Numbered from the stretch's first letter, positions 9,301 through 16,929 are shown. The stretch: DNA of 44,965 bases from Aurantiacibacter xanthus (GCF_003584015.1 NZ_QXFM01000146.1:1-44965), one strand, 5' to 3'. Numbers and translations: made by a program. Notes: a model not told the origin generated them from the sequence alone.

Positions 9301-9636
9301 CGGCTCGACAGGGGCATGGCGCTCGATGACGCCATCGTCGATGGTGGATTGGCGCGCCTAAGGCCGGTTCTCATGACCGCGCTCGTTGCATCGCTCGGCT
9401 TCGTGCCGATGGCCATTGCGACCGGGACCGGCGCGGAAGTGCAACGTCCCTTGGCGACAGTCGTCATTGGAGGGTTGATCACCGCCACCGCGCTGACCCT
9501 TTTCGTCTTGCCCGCAATCTTGAAGCTGGTTTTCGGGACCAGAGAAGATGACCGGACCTGGCGACAGCGTTGGTGGGACAGGCTGCGGCGCAATGTGACA
9601 AGCGATGAGCAGCGCGAGCTGAAGGACATCACATGA
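6325..9636 (+). CDS. czcA: CzcA-type heavy-metal RND transporter (HME1)
   Basis: A 1103-aa proton-driven inner-membrane pump, normal length for HME-RND proteins. TM4 carries DFGLIVDGAVIIVEN (D441 onward), the pattern of the HME1 group exporting Co, Zn and Cd, and clearly unlike the [15 protein letters not shown] of the CusA protein in this window. Other family segments visible are RLPIDAVPDITNVQVQINT, GGFEKQYLVQPDP and SGVATLNGLVMV near the C-terminus. The N-terminus is short but His-containing (HMQDADRPHRHG). ATG 6325 lies inside the end of czcB, indicating translational coupling. A SpoIIAA-like gene follows 22 bases later. Confidence 0.93.
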   Translation: MDTDHMQDADRPHRHGLIGMILDVAVRFRWAMVVLTLGVAIFGVVNLLRLPIDAVPDITNVQVQINTEAPALSPSQVETQVTYPVETGLAGIEGLEMTRSISRNGFSQVTAIFEEGTDIYFARQQVNERLTPISASLPEGAEPVMGPISTGLGEVLMYTIEYEYPDGKEAPRGGAVGWQSDGSFVTERGDRLDSDVAKAAYLRTIQDWVVAPLMRSVDGVAGVDSIGGFEKQYLVQPDPARLTGYGLSFDEVIDALEAANLAEGANFVERAGEALLARVDARLGSVEDIEQAVVSTREGVPIRVGDIATVSIGGDLRTGAASLNGDEAVVGTVLMRAGENSRTVSAQAAERLEEVRSSLPEGIVAEIVYNRSSLVDATIATVEKNLVEGALLVIAILFLLLGNIRAAIIAALVIPFSMLMASIGMNRLGVSGNLMSLGALDFGLIVDGAVIIVENSVARLAARQEHEGRLLTLGERLTETRLAAQEMIKPTVYGQAIILLVFAPLLTFTGVEGKTFSPMAITVMLALASAFVLSLTFVPAMIAILLNKKLTEKEVKPIRIAKERYGPLVRKAITRPWPVIGMGVGIFAFAAFVFSFLGSEFTPQLDERDIAVQSLRIPSTSLERSLAMQRRVEDRLEQFPQVELVFSRTGTAEVASDPMPPNASDAYVILKPREEWPDPDLAKDELVAQMESALSSLVGNLYEFSQPIELRFNELIAGVRGDVAVKIYGDDLSAMTSAANEVAGVLRNVDGAADVKVQQVTGFPTLDIAFDRPAIARYGLKVEDVAQSVAIALGGRPAGLVFEGDRRFDVVVRLSDATRDDFDQLGALPVLLPNGATIPLRSVAEFRVVDGLAEVRREQGRRLVIVSSNVRERDLGSFVEEAQERVAAQVELPAAAFIEWGGQYQNLQAAQERLQIVIPIAFAVILLLLYMAVGGWVPALAVFSAIPLALAGGIFSLALRGMPFSVSAAVGFIALSGVATLNGLVMVTAIRQRLDRGMALDDAIVDGGLARLRPVLMTALVASLGFVPMAIATGTGAEVQRPLATVVIGGLITATALTLFVLPAILKLVFGTREDDRTWRQRWWDRLRRNVTSDEQRELKDIT

Positions 9637-9658
9637 CCGATCGGGAAAGGAGAATACG

Positions 9659-10030
9659 GTGCTGGCACTGAAGGAAAAGAACGGACTGCTCTGGATACGT
9701 GCCGGAGGCAGGCAGGGGGATGAAGCTTATGACCGCTTTGTTCCCCAATTCGAACATATCGCAGAGCGCGAGGCCGGTACCGTCCCGATGGTGATCGAGC
9801 TCGCGCCTGACTTTTCGGGTTGGAACTTCGGAGGTCTCTGGCGCGATCTCAAGTTCGACATCCGGCATAAGGATTGTTTCGGCCGGATCGCCATAATCGG
9901 CGACAGCGAATGGGAAGAGTGGGGCACGAAATTGTCATCCTCACTCTTCCGCGCCGAAATGAAGTTTTTCCGGCCATCACAGCGTAGTCATGCGGAAAGC
10001 TGGGTACAAACCGGGGAGGACGCAGCATGA
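9659..10030 (+). CDS. SpoIIAA-like (STAS-related) protein
   Basis: A 123-aa cytosolic protein starting at GTG 9659, with AAAGGAGA at 9646-9653. The pattern resembles the SpoIIAA-like family: an N-terminal strand pair (NGLLWIRAGG), a central strand-helix (VPMVIELAPDFSGWNFGGLWRDLKFDIRH) and FGRIAIIGDSEWEEWGTKL. Family members have a STAS-like fold and may bind lipids or nucleotides; no role in metal export is established. Its stop overlaps the ATG of the next gene (ATGA at 10027-10030), so it is firmly part of the czc operon. Confidence 0.75.
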   Translation: MLALKEKNGLLWIRAGGRQGDEAYDRFVPQFEHIAEREAGTVPMVIELAPDFSGWNFGGLWRDLKFDIRHKDCFGRIAIIGDSEWEEWGTKLSSSLFRAEMKFFRPSQRSHAESWVQTGEDAA

Positions 10031-10656
10031 GTGGCGGACATGAGGTCGATGCCGGGTCGCCCGAAAAGCGCAAGACCCTGTGGGTTGTCCTGTGGCTTAA
10101 CGTCGCCATCGCGATCGGCTTCTTCGCGGTCGGATATTTTGCCGATTCCAACGCGCTGTTGGCAAACGGCCTCGATAATTCATCGGATGCAATCGTTTAT
10201 GCGCTCAGCCTGCTTGCGCTAACCCGCTCGCGGACCTGGAAACGCGGGGCCGCGCGTTTCTCCGGCATCATGCTGCTGGTCTTCTCCGCTGGGGTCATTT
10301 TCGATGCTTACCGACGGTTCGTGGAAGGTTCCGATCCGGGCGGCATGCTGATGATGGCGATGGCGTTCGTCGCGGGACTGGTGAATCTCTATTGCCTGCG
10401 CCTGTTGCAGAAGGTGGAGAACAAGGACGTCAATATGCGGGCGGCGACAACCTTCAGCTTCAACGACTTCATCTCCAATGGCGGGATCATCATCGCCGGC
10501 ATCGTTGTGCTGATTACCGGTGCCAACTGGCCCGACCTAGTGGTCGGAATAGCGGTCGCCTGCATAGCGCTTTACGGCGGAGTGCAGATCCTGCGCGATA
10601 CGCATATGGATGTGCACGACGAGGCGGGAACCGTCCACGGCGAGAAGAGGAATTGA
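10027..10656 (+). CDS. Short cation-diffusion-facilitator-like membrane protein
   Basis: A 209-aa, roughly six-helix membrane protein corresponding to the CDF transmembrane domain with almost no cytoplasmic C-terminal domain. TM2 has LANGLDNSSD, giving DxxxD in place of HxxxD. In TM5 the matching site reads FSFND, so the usual first ligand is Phe. This suggests altered metal binding or a non-transporting partner of the full CDF encoded 0.9 kb downstream. The start overlaps the upstream stop (ATGA), and its own stop overlaps a TTG start for the next gene (TTGA at 10653-10656). A similar short protein is encoded at 16216-16833. Confidence 0.75.
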   Translation: MSGGHEVDAGSPEKRKTLWVVLWLNVAIAIGFFAVGYFADSNALLANGLDNSSDAIVYALSLLALTRSRTWKRGAARFSGIMLLVFSAGVIFDAYRRFVEGSDPGGMLMMAMAFVAGLVNLYCLRLLQKVENKDVNMRAATTFSFNDFISNGGIIIAGIVVLITGANWPDLVVGIAVACIALYGGVQILRDTHMDVHDEAGTVHGEKRN

Positions 10657-11228
10657 CGCTAATCGATACCTTGTTTGCCGCGCAGGACCTTTCGCGGGTC
10701 CTTGTCCTGGCGATGCTATCAGGCATCGGGGTCATGATTGGCGGCAAATTGGCAAAAGGCAGTTGGAGCTTCCTGCATCCGCTCCTGGCGGGCGGCGTTT
10801 CGGGTGCTTTTGCCGCCCTTGCCGTCTTGCTAACTCTTCCGCTGGGACAATCTCCTCTCACCCGCTGGACACTCACTGGTTTGATGCTGGCGGGCGGCCT
10901 GCTGCTTCTGATTTTCAACGAGCTTGGTCGATACGCAAAACTCAGACCGGATGATGACGGACCTGAGCGATGCTCCGATAGGCCAACCCTGGTACGTCGC
11001 ATCTCGGTGTCGATGGCGTCCGATATCCTGCCTTACAGCGTTATCTTGGGTGCTGCCGCTGCTGCATCCGCGACGACAGCAATGGCGGTGTCTGCAGCGC
11101 TTGTTTTTGCGAACCTGGAAATAGGACGCCAGGCGATCGATGAATACCGATCCGCCCAAGTGAGCAGGATGGACCAGCTTGCGCTACTTGTCCTCTTTTC
11201 CCTGTTTTCATCGGGATCGCTCTCTTGA
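10653..11228 (+). CDS. Integral membrane protein, 5' part of a split gene
   Basis: This frame encodes 191 aa starting at TTG 10653, preceded by GAGAAGAGGA. It has hydrophobic segments VLVLAMLSGIGVMIGG, LLAGGVSGAFAALAVLLTL, LTGLMLAGGLLLLIFNELG and a long Ala-rich helix (VILGAAAAASATTAMAVSAALVFA). The segment lengths loosely recall ZIP transporters, but I see no HxxPEG motif, so no function is assigned. The last residues (FSLFSSGSLS) are unlike a membrane helix. Reading the T-run at 11196-11199 as five T instead of four joins this part in frame to the 98-aa ORF ending at 11521, giving one protein of about 289 aa. Confidence 0.55.
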   Translation: MTLIDTLFAAQDLSRVLVLAMLSGIGVMIGGKLAKGSWSFLHPLLAGGVSGAFAALAVLLTLPLGQSPLTRWTLTGLMLAGGLLLLIFNELGRYAKLRPDDDGPERCSDRPTLVRRISVSMASDILPYSVILGAAAAASATTAMAVSAALVFANLEIGRQAIDEYRSAQVSRMDQLALLVLFSLFSSGSLS

Positions 11229-11521
11229 CCTTTTGGGCGCTGCACGGATTCACCGACAACGGGCGAGGTTGGCTAGCGGCTATTATCCCGGGCTTTCTTA
11301 TAGTTGCATCGGCGCGCGCGCTGCTTCGCATGGGAACCGGATCGGTCGCCGCCAATCATATTACGCTCCTGGCATTCGTCGGAGGGTTCGCGCTGCTCGG
11401 CCTCGCGATCTCGGCGCTTGGAGAACTGTCGCGCGAACTCGATGTCTCGAACAGCACGTTCCAGCATTCCCCCGCGCAGTCCGTTACGACGACCAAGAGA
11501 ACAGAAAAAGGAGGCAGGTAG
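11225..11521 (+). CDS. Integral membrane protein, 3' part of the split gene
   Basis: This frame encodes 98 aa from a possible TTG at 11225, which overlaps the upstream TGA. It contains hydrophobic stretches LAAIIPGFLIVASARALLRMG and ITLLAFVGGFALLGLAISALG and a polar tail. The same frame is open upstream of the TTG and reads FPVFIGIALLTFWALHGF, a good membrane helix. That makes it likely that this is the C-terminal part of the preceding protein and that one base has been lost near 11196-11199, by mutation or sequencing error. The alternative is a separate coupled gene using the TTGA overlap. The stop overlaps the next GTG start by one base. Confidence 0.5.
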   Translation: MTFWALHGFTDNGRGWLAAIIPGFLIVASARALLRMGTGSVAANHITLLAFVGGFALLGLAISALGELSRELDVSNSTFQHSPAQSVTTTKRTEKGGR

Positions 11522-12480
11522 TGGCACAATCGGGCGGTCATGCCGGGCACAGTCACGGCGAAGAAAGCATGAGCGACGGCCGCCTTGTATTGGCCGTCGC
11601 CCTCAACGTCCTGCTGACTGTCGCCCAGATCATCGGGGGGATATTGTCGGGTTCGCTCGCACTGATCGCCGATGCGCTGCACAATTTCAGCGACGCGGCA
11701 TCGCTTGGACTGGCTCTGTTTGCGAGGCGGATCGGGCGCCGGCCAGCCGACAAGCTTATGACCTTCGGCTATGCTCGTGCGGAAGTCGTGGCGGCGCTCA
11801 TCAATCTGACGACTTTGCTTATCATCGGTTTCTATCTGCTCGTCGAGGCGATCAACCGTTTCGCAGACCCTCAACCCGTTGAGGGGTGGACCGTAATCTG
11901 GGTCGCCGGGATAGCGCTGGTGATCGACGTGGTTACGGCGGTGATGGTTTACGCCAGCTCGAAGAACTCCCTCAACATGAAAGCCGCCTTTCTGCACAAT
12001 GTGTCCGATGCGCTGGCGTCGGTCGGTGTGATCGTGGCTGGCGTACTCATTCTGCGATACGAACTTTATATTGCCGATCTGATCATCACTGTGGTCATTG
12101 CTGCCTATGTGATCTGGCAGGGCGTCACTTTGTTGCCTCGCACGGTGCGGCTCTTGATGGGTGCGGTGCCGGACGAAAGCGAGTTCGATCGCATTGTGAG
12201 CGACCTGCGTGACACAGAAGGCGTGGCCGACGTCCATCACGTCCATGTCTGGAGCATCAGTGAGCATTATCGCGCGCTTGAGGCGCATATCGTTCCTGCC
12301 GAATCTTCGTTGCAGGCTTTCGAGGATGTGAAGGCGCGGGCTCGCGGTATGCTCGAGACGCAGCACGCCATCGCCCATGCAACGTTCGAAGCCTGTCTCG
12401 CTGCAGACTGTGATCCCGACATGATCCCGGACCATCAGGTCGAGAAGAACCATCATCACGACCATGACCGCGACCATTGA
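11521..12480 (+). CDS. czcD: CzcD/ZitB-type cation diffusion facilitator
   Basis: A 319-aa full-length CDF exporter for Zn/Co/Cd. GTG 11521 is preceded by a near-perfect AAAGGAGG (11508-11515). The N-terminus is His-rich (GGHAGHSHG); TM2 has DALHNFSD (HxxxD) and TM5 has FLHNVSD (HxxxD), the standard tetrahedral transport site. The cytoplasmic C-terminal domain is present with VADVHHVHVWSISE, and the tail is again His-rich (NHHHDHDRDH). It closes the operon begun by the CzcI-like gene; the first base overlaps the upstream stop. Confidence 0.9.
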   Translation: MAQSGGHAGHSHGEESMSDGRLVLAVALNVLLTVAQIIGGILSGSLALIADALHNFSDAASLGLALFARRIGRRPADKLMTFGYARAEVVAALINLTTLLIIGFYLLVEAINRFADPQPVEGWTVIWVAGIALVIDVVTAVMVYASSKNSLNMKAAFLHNVSDALASVGVIVAGVLILRYELYIADLIITVVIAAYVIWQGVTLLPRTVRLLMGAVPDESEFDRIVSDLRDTEGVADVHHVHVWSISEHYRALEAHIVPAESSLQAFEDVKARARGMLETQHAIAHATFEACLAADCDPDMIPDHQVEKNHHHDHDRDH

Positions 12481-12572
12481 CAAGCGCGGCGATCGGGTCG
12501 GTCGCTGTGGGTAAGCTGCTTGGCAGCGCACGACATGAACCGCCCTGCAACCCGTAAAATGAGGACCAACGA

Positions 12573-14213
12573 ATGAAAGCTTCCGATCTTATGGTCGCCG
12601 CGCTCGAGGCCGAGGGCGTCGAATATGTTTTCGCCGTTCCAGGCGAAGAGAACCTGGATCTCCTGGAATCGCTGCGAACTTCCGCCATCACGCTGGTTCT
12701 GGCCCGTCACGAACAGGGCGCTGGCTTCATGGCGGCGACCTATGGCCGCCTGACCGGCAAGGCAGGTGTGTGCCTGGCAACGCTCGGGCCTGGTGCCACG
12801 AACCTGACCACACCGGCGGCCTATGCCGCGCTCGGGGCCTTTCCGCTCGTCATTATTACTGGGCAGAAACCGATCAAGACATCGAAACAGGCCCAGTTCC
12901 AGATTGTCGACGTCGTTTCCCTGTTTACGCCGCTCTGCAAGGCTTCGACCCAGATCGTGAACGGCAATCGCATTCCCTCGCTCGTTCGCGAAGGTTTCCG
13001 TCTGGCGCAGGAAGAAAGGCCGGGCGCTGTACTGCTCGAGCTGCCGGAAGATATCGCTGAAGAGGAAACGATCGAACCGGTCATACCTCCGCATTACAGG
13101 CGTTATGCGGTCGCCGGAGATGCTGCGCTCGACGAAGCGGCCGAGCGCATCATCGCGGCTGAGCGGCCATTGCTCCTGATCGGTGCCGGAGCGAACCGCC
13201 GCCGCGCTTCGAAAGCGTTGCGCAAATTCGTGTCTGATACCGGCTTTCCATTCTTCGACACCCAGATGGGCAAGGGCGTGGTCGATGAAGATAGCGAGCT
13301 CTATCTGGGCACCGCGGCGCTATCGTCGGGCGATTATGTTCACTGCGCAATCGAAAAGGCCGATCTGATCGTCAATATCGGTCACGACGTGGTGGAGAAG
13401 CCGCCCTTCTTCATGGAGCCGGGCGGGCAGACCGTCATCCATATCAATTACAAGGCAGCCGAAGTCGATCAGGTCTACTTCCCGCAGCTCGAGGTCATCG
13501 GCGACATCGCCGGATCGGTCGAGCGGCTGGGAAACCGTCTGGATGGCAAGCTGCAGTGCGATCGCAGCTATTACACTGTGCTGCACCACGAGATTGCTTC
13601 GCACATTTCCGAGACCAGCGACGACGAACGTTTTCCGATGGTCCCCCAGCGCGTGGTTGCCGACGTACGCAGCGTAATGGCGCGCGATGATATCGTTGCG
13701 CTCGACAACGGTATCTACAAGATCTGGTTCGCCAGAAACTACATTGCGAATGAACCGGGTACCATCCTTCTCGACAATGCATTGGCGACGATGGGCGCAG
13801 GCCTTCCATCGGCCATGATGGCGGCGATGCTGTCGCCGGGGCGCAGAGTGCTCGCGGTATGCGGCGATGGCGGGTTCATGATGAACTCGCAGGAGCTGGA
13901 AACGGCCGTCAGGCTGGGCCTGAACCTCGTCGTACTCGTCCTGAACGATGCGGCATACGGCATGATCCGCTGGAAGCAGGACCAGCTCGGCTTTCCGGAC
14001 TACGGCCTAACCTTTTCCAATCCCGACTTCGTCACCTACGCACAAAGCTATGGAGCGACCGGTCACCGGGTCGAGCGGAGCGCAGATCTTGTGGCGGTCC
14101 TGAACGCCGCATTCGAGGCGGGCGGCGTGCACCTTGTCGATCTGCCCGTCGACTACTCCGAAAACAAGAAGGTGCTGATCGACGAACTCGGCGCAAAGGT
14201 GTGCGAGCTATGA
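12573..14213 (+). CDS. Acetolactate-synthase-like thiamine diphosphate enzyme
   Basis: A 546-aa ThDP-dependent enzyme of the acetolactate synthase large-subunit family. The N-terminal PYR domain has the catalytic Glu (RHEQGAGF, E47) and GVCLATLGPGATNLTTP. The central domain contains an ALS-like fold with PLLLIGAGANRR. The C-terminal PP domain has the ThDP/Mg motif GDG at 431-433 ending in ND at 458-459. No small regulatory subunit follows, so it is probably not the biosynthetic isoleucine/valine enzyme. Its stop overlaps the start of an aldehyde dehydrogenase (ATGA at 14210-14213), suggesting the two act in sequence: decarboxylation of a 2-keto acid or carboligation, then aldehyde oxidation. 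The substrate is unknown. Confidence 0.85.
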   Translation: MKASDLMVAALEAEGVEYVFAVPGEENLDLLESLRTSAITLVLARHEQGAGFMAATYGRLTGKAGVCLATLGPGATNLTTPAAYAALGAFPLVIITGQKPIKTSKQAQFQIVDVVSLFTPLCKASTQIVNGNRIPSLVREGFRLAQEERPGAVLLELPEDIAEEETIEPVIPPHYRRYAVAGDAALDEAAERIIAAERPLLLIGAGANRRRASKALRKFVSDTGFPFFDTQMGKGVVDEDSELYLGTAALSSGDYVHCAIEKADLIVNIGHDVVEKPPFFMEPGGQTVIHINYKAAEVDQVYFPQLEVIGDIAGSVERLGNRLDGKLQCDRSYYTVLHHEIASHISETSDDERFPMVPQRVVADVRSVMARDDIVALDNGIYKIWFARNYIANEPGTILLDNALATMGAGLPSAMMAAMLSPGRRVLAVCGDGGFMMNSQELETAVRLGLNLVVLVLNDAAYGMIRWKQDQLGFPDYGLTFSNPDFVTYAQSYGATGHRVERSADLVAVLNAAFEAGGVHLVDLPVDYSENKKVLIDELGAKVCEL

Positions 14214-15604
14214 AGACGATCGTTCACAATCCGTTCGACCGCGAGCCGGTTGCAGAAGTGCCGCTTGTCGACTGGCCTCAAATCGATGAATGGCTGAATG
14301 AAGCGCAGTTGCTCCACCGCGACCGCCATGGCTGGCTTGCCGTGCACGAGCGTGTCGCCATCCTCCGGCGGGCTGCGGATATCATGCGCGAACGAGCCGA
14401 GGATCTGGCTCTCCAGATCGTCAGGGAGGGCGGCAAACCGCTGGTCGATGCGCGCGTGGAAGCCGGTCGCGCGATCAACAGCGTCGACTTATGCGTTCAG
14501 GCGCTCAGCGATGGCGGCGGTCACGAGATCCCCATGGACCTGACAGAAGCGGGTGCGGGAAGGACGGCATATACCTTCCGCGAGCCGATCGGTCCTGTCG
14601 TGGCGATCTCGGCATTCAATCACCCGCTCAACCTGATCGTCCATCAGGTTGGACCGGCGGTAGCAGCCGGGTGCCCCGTTCTCATCAAGCCTGCGCTGGA
14701 AACGCCTCTGTCATGCCAGAGCTTCGTGAGCATTCTTCATGAAGCCGGCCTGCCCGAGGCCTGGTGCCGGTTCGCACCTTGCGGCAACGATATTGCCGAA
14801 AGAATGGTAACCGATCCGCGCACGGAGTTCTTCTCATTCATCGGTTCTGCGAAGATCGGCTGGATGCTTCGCTCGAAGCTGGCGCCGGGAACCCGCATTG
14901 CTCTCGAGCACGGCGGCGCGGCGCCGGTAATCGTGGACAGCGGCGTGGAGCGCGCAGCAGTGATCGCCTCGTTGCTCAAAGGCGGGTTCTATCATTCGGG
15001 TCAGGTCTGCGTTTCCGTGCAGCGCGTGTACGTCCCTGCTGCAGAATTGAAAGACTTCGCTCATGACCTAAGGCGAGCTGCCGAAAAGCTGGTAGTGGGC
15101 GATCCCGCCGATGCTGAGACCCAATGCGGACCCCTGATCCGAACGGAGGAAGTTGACCGCGTCGAACGCTGGGTCGATGAAGCCATCGCAGCAGGAGGCA
15201 CCCTGGTGTGCGGGGGAAGCCGTCTGAGTGACACTCTTTTCTCCCCGACCGTCATTGTCGATCCTCCCGAAAGTGCCAAGATATCCCGGGAAGAAATCTT
15301 CGGCCCCGTGATCTGCGTGTATGGCTATGACGATATCGACCTGGCTATCGAGCAGGCCAATGCCCTGCCTTACGCCTTTCAGGCCGCTGTATTCAGCGAT
15401 CGGCTGTCAATCGCCAATCATTGCATACAGTCTCTGGCGGGATCGGCTGTGATGGTGAACGACCATACGGCATTCCGCGTGGACTGGATGCCTTTTGCAG
15501 GGCTGCGCCGCTCCGGGCTTGGCGTCGGCGGGATCCCCTACACTATGGCGGATATGAGCATTGAAAAAATGGCCGTCTGGAACTGGCCTGCGGCGGCATC
15601 ATAG
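14210..15604 (+). CDS. NAD(P)-dependent aldehyde dehydrogenase
   Basis: A 464-aa member of the ALDH superfamily. Visible elements are the cofactor strand (REPIGPVVAISAFNHPLNLIVHQ), PVLIKPALETPLS, the general-base Glu in ALEHGGAAP (E233), the catalytic Cys in SGQVCVSVQRVYV (C267), and EEIFGPVICVYGYDD near the C-terminus. It is slightly shorter than the common 480-500 aa, as in lactaldehyde- and glyceraldehyde-type members. It is coupled by a 4-base overlap to the ThDP enzyme and converges on the MerR gene, with a 137-base gap. Its presence between two metal-efflux modules is unexplained; an aldehyde-detoxifying role under metal stress is only a guess. Confidence 0.85.
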   Translation: MKTIVHNPFDREPVAEVPLVDWPQIDEWLNEAQLLHRDRHGWLAVHERVAILRRAADIMRERAEDLALQIVREGGKPLVDARVEAGRAINSVDLCVQALSDGGGHEIPMDLTEAGAGRTAYTFREPIGPVVAISAFNHPLNLIVHQVGPAVAAGCPVLIKPALETPLSCQSFVSILHEAGLPEAWCRFAPCGNDIAERMVTDPRTEFFSFIGSAKIGWMLRSKLAPGTRIALEHGGAAPVIVDSGVERAAVIASLLKGGFYHSGQVCVSVQRVYVPAAELKDFAHDLRRAAEKLVVGDPADAETQCGPLIRTEEVDRVERWVDEAIAAGGTLVCGGSRLSDTLFSPTVIVDPPESAKISREEIFGPVICVYGYDDIDLAIEQANALPYAFQAAVFSDRLSIANHCIQSLAGSAVMVNDHTAFRVDWMPFAGLRRSGLGVGGIPYTMADMSIEKMAVWNWPAAAS

Positions 15605-15741
15605 CCCGTTCGACAGACCCGGGATGGCGACACGGGCAGCTTCGCACTCGTCGGCCTTTCCCGAAGTTAAGTCTCTTATGGGCGGCCGACAAAAGCCGTG
15701 CATTGGCGAGCCTGACCGAACTGGCGCACGAGGCGCGGACA

Positions 15742-16140
15742 TCAAGGCTCGGCGGTACCCGCAAGTGCATCGATGATGCGGCAATCGCCTACAGTGTCTT
15801 GCTCGCAGGCAGCGATCATACGCCCAAGTTCCGTCCGCAACGCCTCCAGGCTCGCGATCTTGCGCTCGACCTCGCCGAGATGGCTTCTGGCCAGAGCGTC
15901 GATGCCCGCGCAGGACCGGTCGGCATCATCGGAGAGATCGAGCAATTCCCTGATGCGTGCCATGGAGAAGCCGAGATCACGCGCGCGCCGTATGAAGTTA
16001 AGGCGCGCTTCCTCTGCTGGTCCATAATCGCGATAATTGGCCCGCGTGCGTGGAGGGGCAGCGAGGATACCCTCACGCTCGTAGAAGCGGATTGTTTCGG
16101 ATTTGACGCCGGTTATCCGGGCAAGTTGACCAATTCTCAT
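15742..16140 (-). CDS. MerR-family regulator, CadR/PbrR/ZntR type
   Basis: A 132-aa metal-responsive transcription factor. The N-terminal winged HTH is clear (MRIGQLARITGVKSETIRFY then the wing NYRDY), followed by a dimerisation helix and Cys at 77, 112 and 120. That three-Cys spacing matches the Cd/Pb/Zn sensors CadR and PbrR and not the copper sensor CueR. The gene is divergent from the short CDF-like gene at 16216, and a MerR operator with a 19-bp promoter spacer lies between them, so it should activate that gene and control itself. The effector metal cannot be decided from sequence; Cd, Pb or Zn are candidates. Confidence 0.9.
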   Translation of the reverse strand: MRIGQLARITGVKSETIRFYEREGILAAPPRTRANYRDYGPAEEARLNFIRRARDLGFSMARIRELLDLSDDADRSCAGIDALARSHLGEVERKIASLEALRTELGRMIAACEQDTVGDCRIIDALAGTAEP

Positions 16141-16158
16141 GACAAAGGCTCCTGCCGC

Positions 16159-16189
16159 TTGACCTTGTAGTTACTACAAGGTGCATAGG
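16159..16189 (+). promoter_or_regulatory. MerR-type promoter and operator
   Basis: The -35 TTGACC is at 16159-16164 and the -10-like CATAGG at 16184-16189, with the long 19-bp spacer characteristic of MerR-activated promoters. The spacer is filled by a palindrome with perfect 10-bp arms, ACCTTGTAGT (16162-16171) and ACTACAAGGT (16173-16182), around T16172. It drives the CDF-like gene at 16216 and lies about 20 bases upstream of the divergent regulator start. Confidence 0.88.
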
Positions 16190-16215
16190 GCGGATCGACG
16201 CAAGGAGTCGAGTAA

Positions 16216-16833
16216 ATGGGAAAGACCTGCTGCGGCCCCGATGAGGCCGGTGCAAACAACAACGATCCGACATGGCGGCGCATTCTGTGGATCGCACTGG
16301 GCCTTAATGCAATCATGTTCGGCGTGGAGATCGTGGCAGGCATTGCTGCGGATTCGCGCGCCTTGCAGGCCGACGCGCTCGACTTTCTCGGTGATGCGGC
16401 AAACTATGCTATCAGTCTCGGTGTAGCGGGGATGGCGCTCGTCTGGCGCGCGCGTGCGGCTCTCGTAAAGGCGGCGACCATGCTGGCTTTCGGCCTGTGG
16501 GTGCTCGGCTCGGCCATCTGGGGTTTCTTTGTCGGGGCGTCGCCCGACCCGGGAACGATGGGCGCCATCGGTTCTCTTGCTCTGGCGGTAAATCTCGCCG
16601 TCGCCGCGATGCTGTTCCGGTATCGCTCGGGCGATGCGAACATGCGCTCGGTGTGGATCTGTTCGCGCAACGACGCGATCGGTAATATCGCCGTGCTGGC
16701 GGCAGCGATTGGCGTTTTCGGCACCGGCCGTGCGTGGCCCGATCTGGTTGTGGCGAGCATCATGGCAGGACTGGCGGTGTGGGGAAGTGCCGAAGTCTCC
16801 AAACAGGCCCGTGGCGAACTGCGCTCTACCTAA
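16216..16833 (+). CDS. Short CDF-like cation transporter with Cys-containing metal site
   Basis: A 205-aa CDF-family membrane protein lacking the cytoplasmic C-terminal domain. The N-terminus has a vicinal Cys pair (MGKTCCG). TM2 has DALDFLGD (DxxxD) and TM5 has ICSRND, which places a Cys where most CDFs have His (CxxxD). A Cys ligand in the transport site favours soft metals such as Cd or Pb, in keeping with the CadR/PbrR-type regulator next door. AAGGAG at 16202-16207 serves the ATG at 16216. It is transcribed from the MerR promoter. Compared with the similar 10027-10656 protein, this one keeps a plausible metal-binding residue. Confidence 0.8.
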   Translation: MGKTCCGPDEAGANNNDPTWRRILWIALGLNAIMFGVEIVAGIAADSRALQADALDFLGDAANYAISLGVAGMALVWRARAALVKAATMLAFGLWVLGSAIWGFFVGASPDPGTMGAIGSLALAVNLAVAAMLFRYRSGDANMRSVWICSRNDAIGNIAVLAAAIGVFGTGRAWPDLVVASIMAGLAVWGSAEVSKQARGELRST

Positions 16834-16894
16834 ACTCCAGAATATCCCCGCGATCGGGGGTTGGAGGAAATACATTTCCGTCTACACCCTGCTA

Positions 16895-16911
16895 TTGCGA
16901 ATTAATTGCAA
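16895..16911 (+). promoter_or_regulatory. Possible Fur-type box upstream of the FTR1 gene
   Basis: TTGCGAATTAATTGCAA is an interrupted palindrome (TTGC/GCAA outer arms, 6 of 8 positions symmetric) in the AT-rich gap 19 bases upstream of the permease start. Its core resembles alphaproteobacterial Fur-like sites, which would fit an iron-uptake-type permease. This is inference from pattern memory only. Confidence 0.4.
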
Positions 16912-16929
16912 CAGATATAGAGACCCCTC

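Noticed and set aside
11190-11228. Programmed -1 ribosomal frameshift in the split membrane gene
   Set aside because: No canonical X-XXY-YYZ slippery heptamer is present at the T-run (the codons read CTC TTT TCC), and no clear downstream structure was seen; a simple one-base loss is more likely.
15650-15690. Terminator between the converging aldehyde dehydrogenase and MerR genes
   Set aside because: A 7-bp dyad GTCGGCC/GGCCGAC exists, but the loop is 27 bases and the following A-run is short, so I do not list it as a feature.
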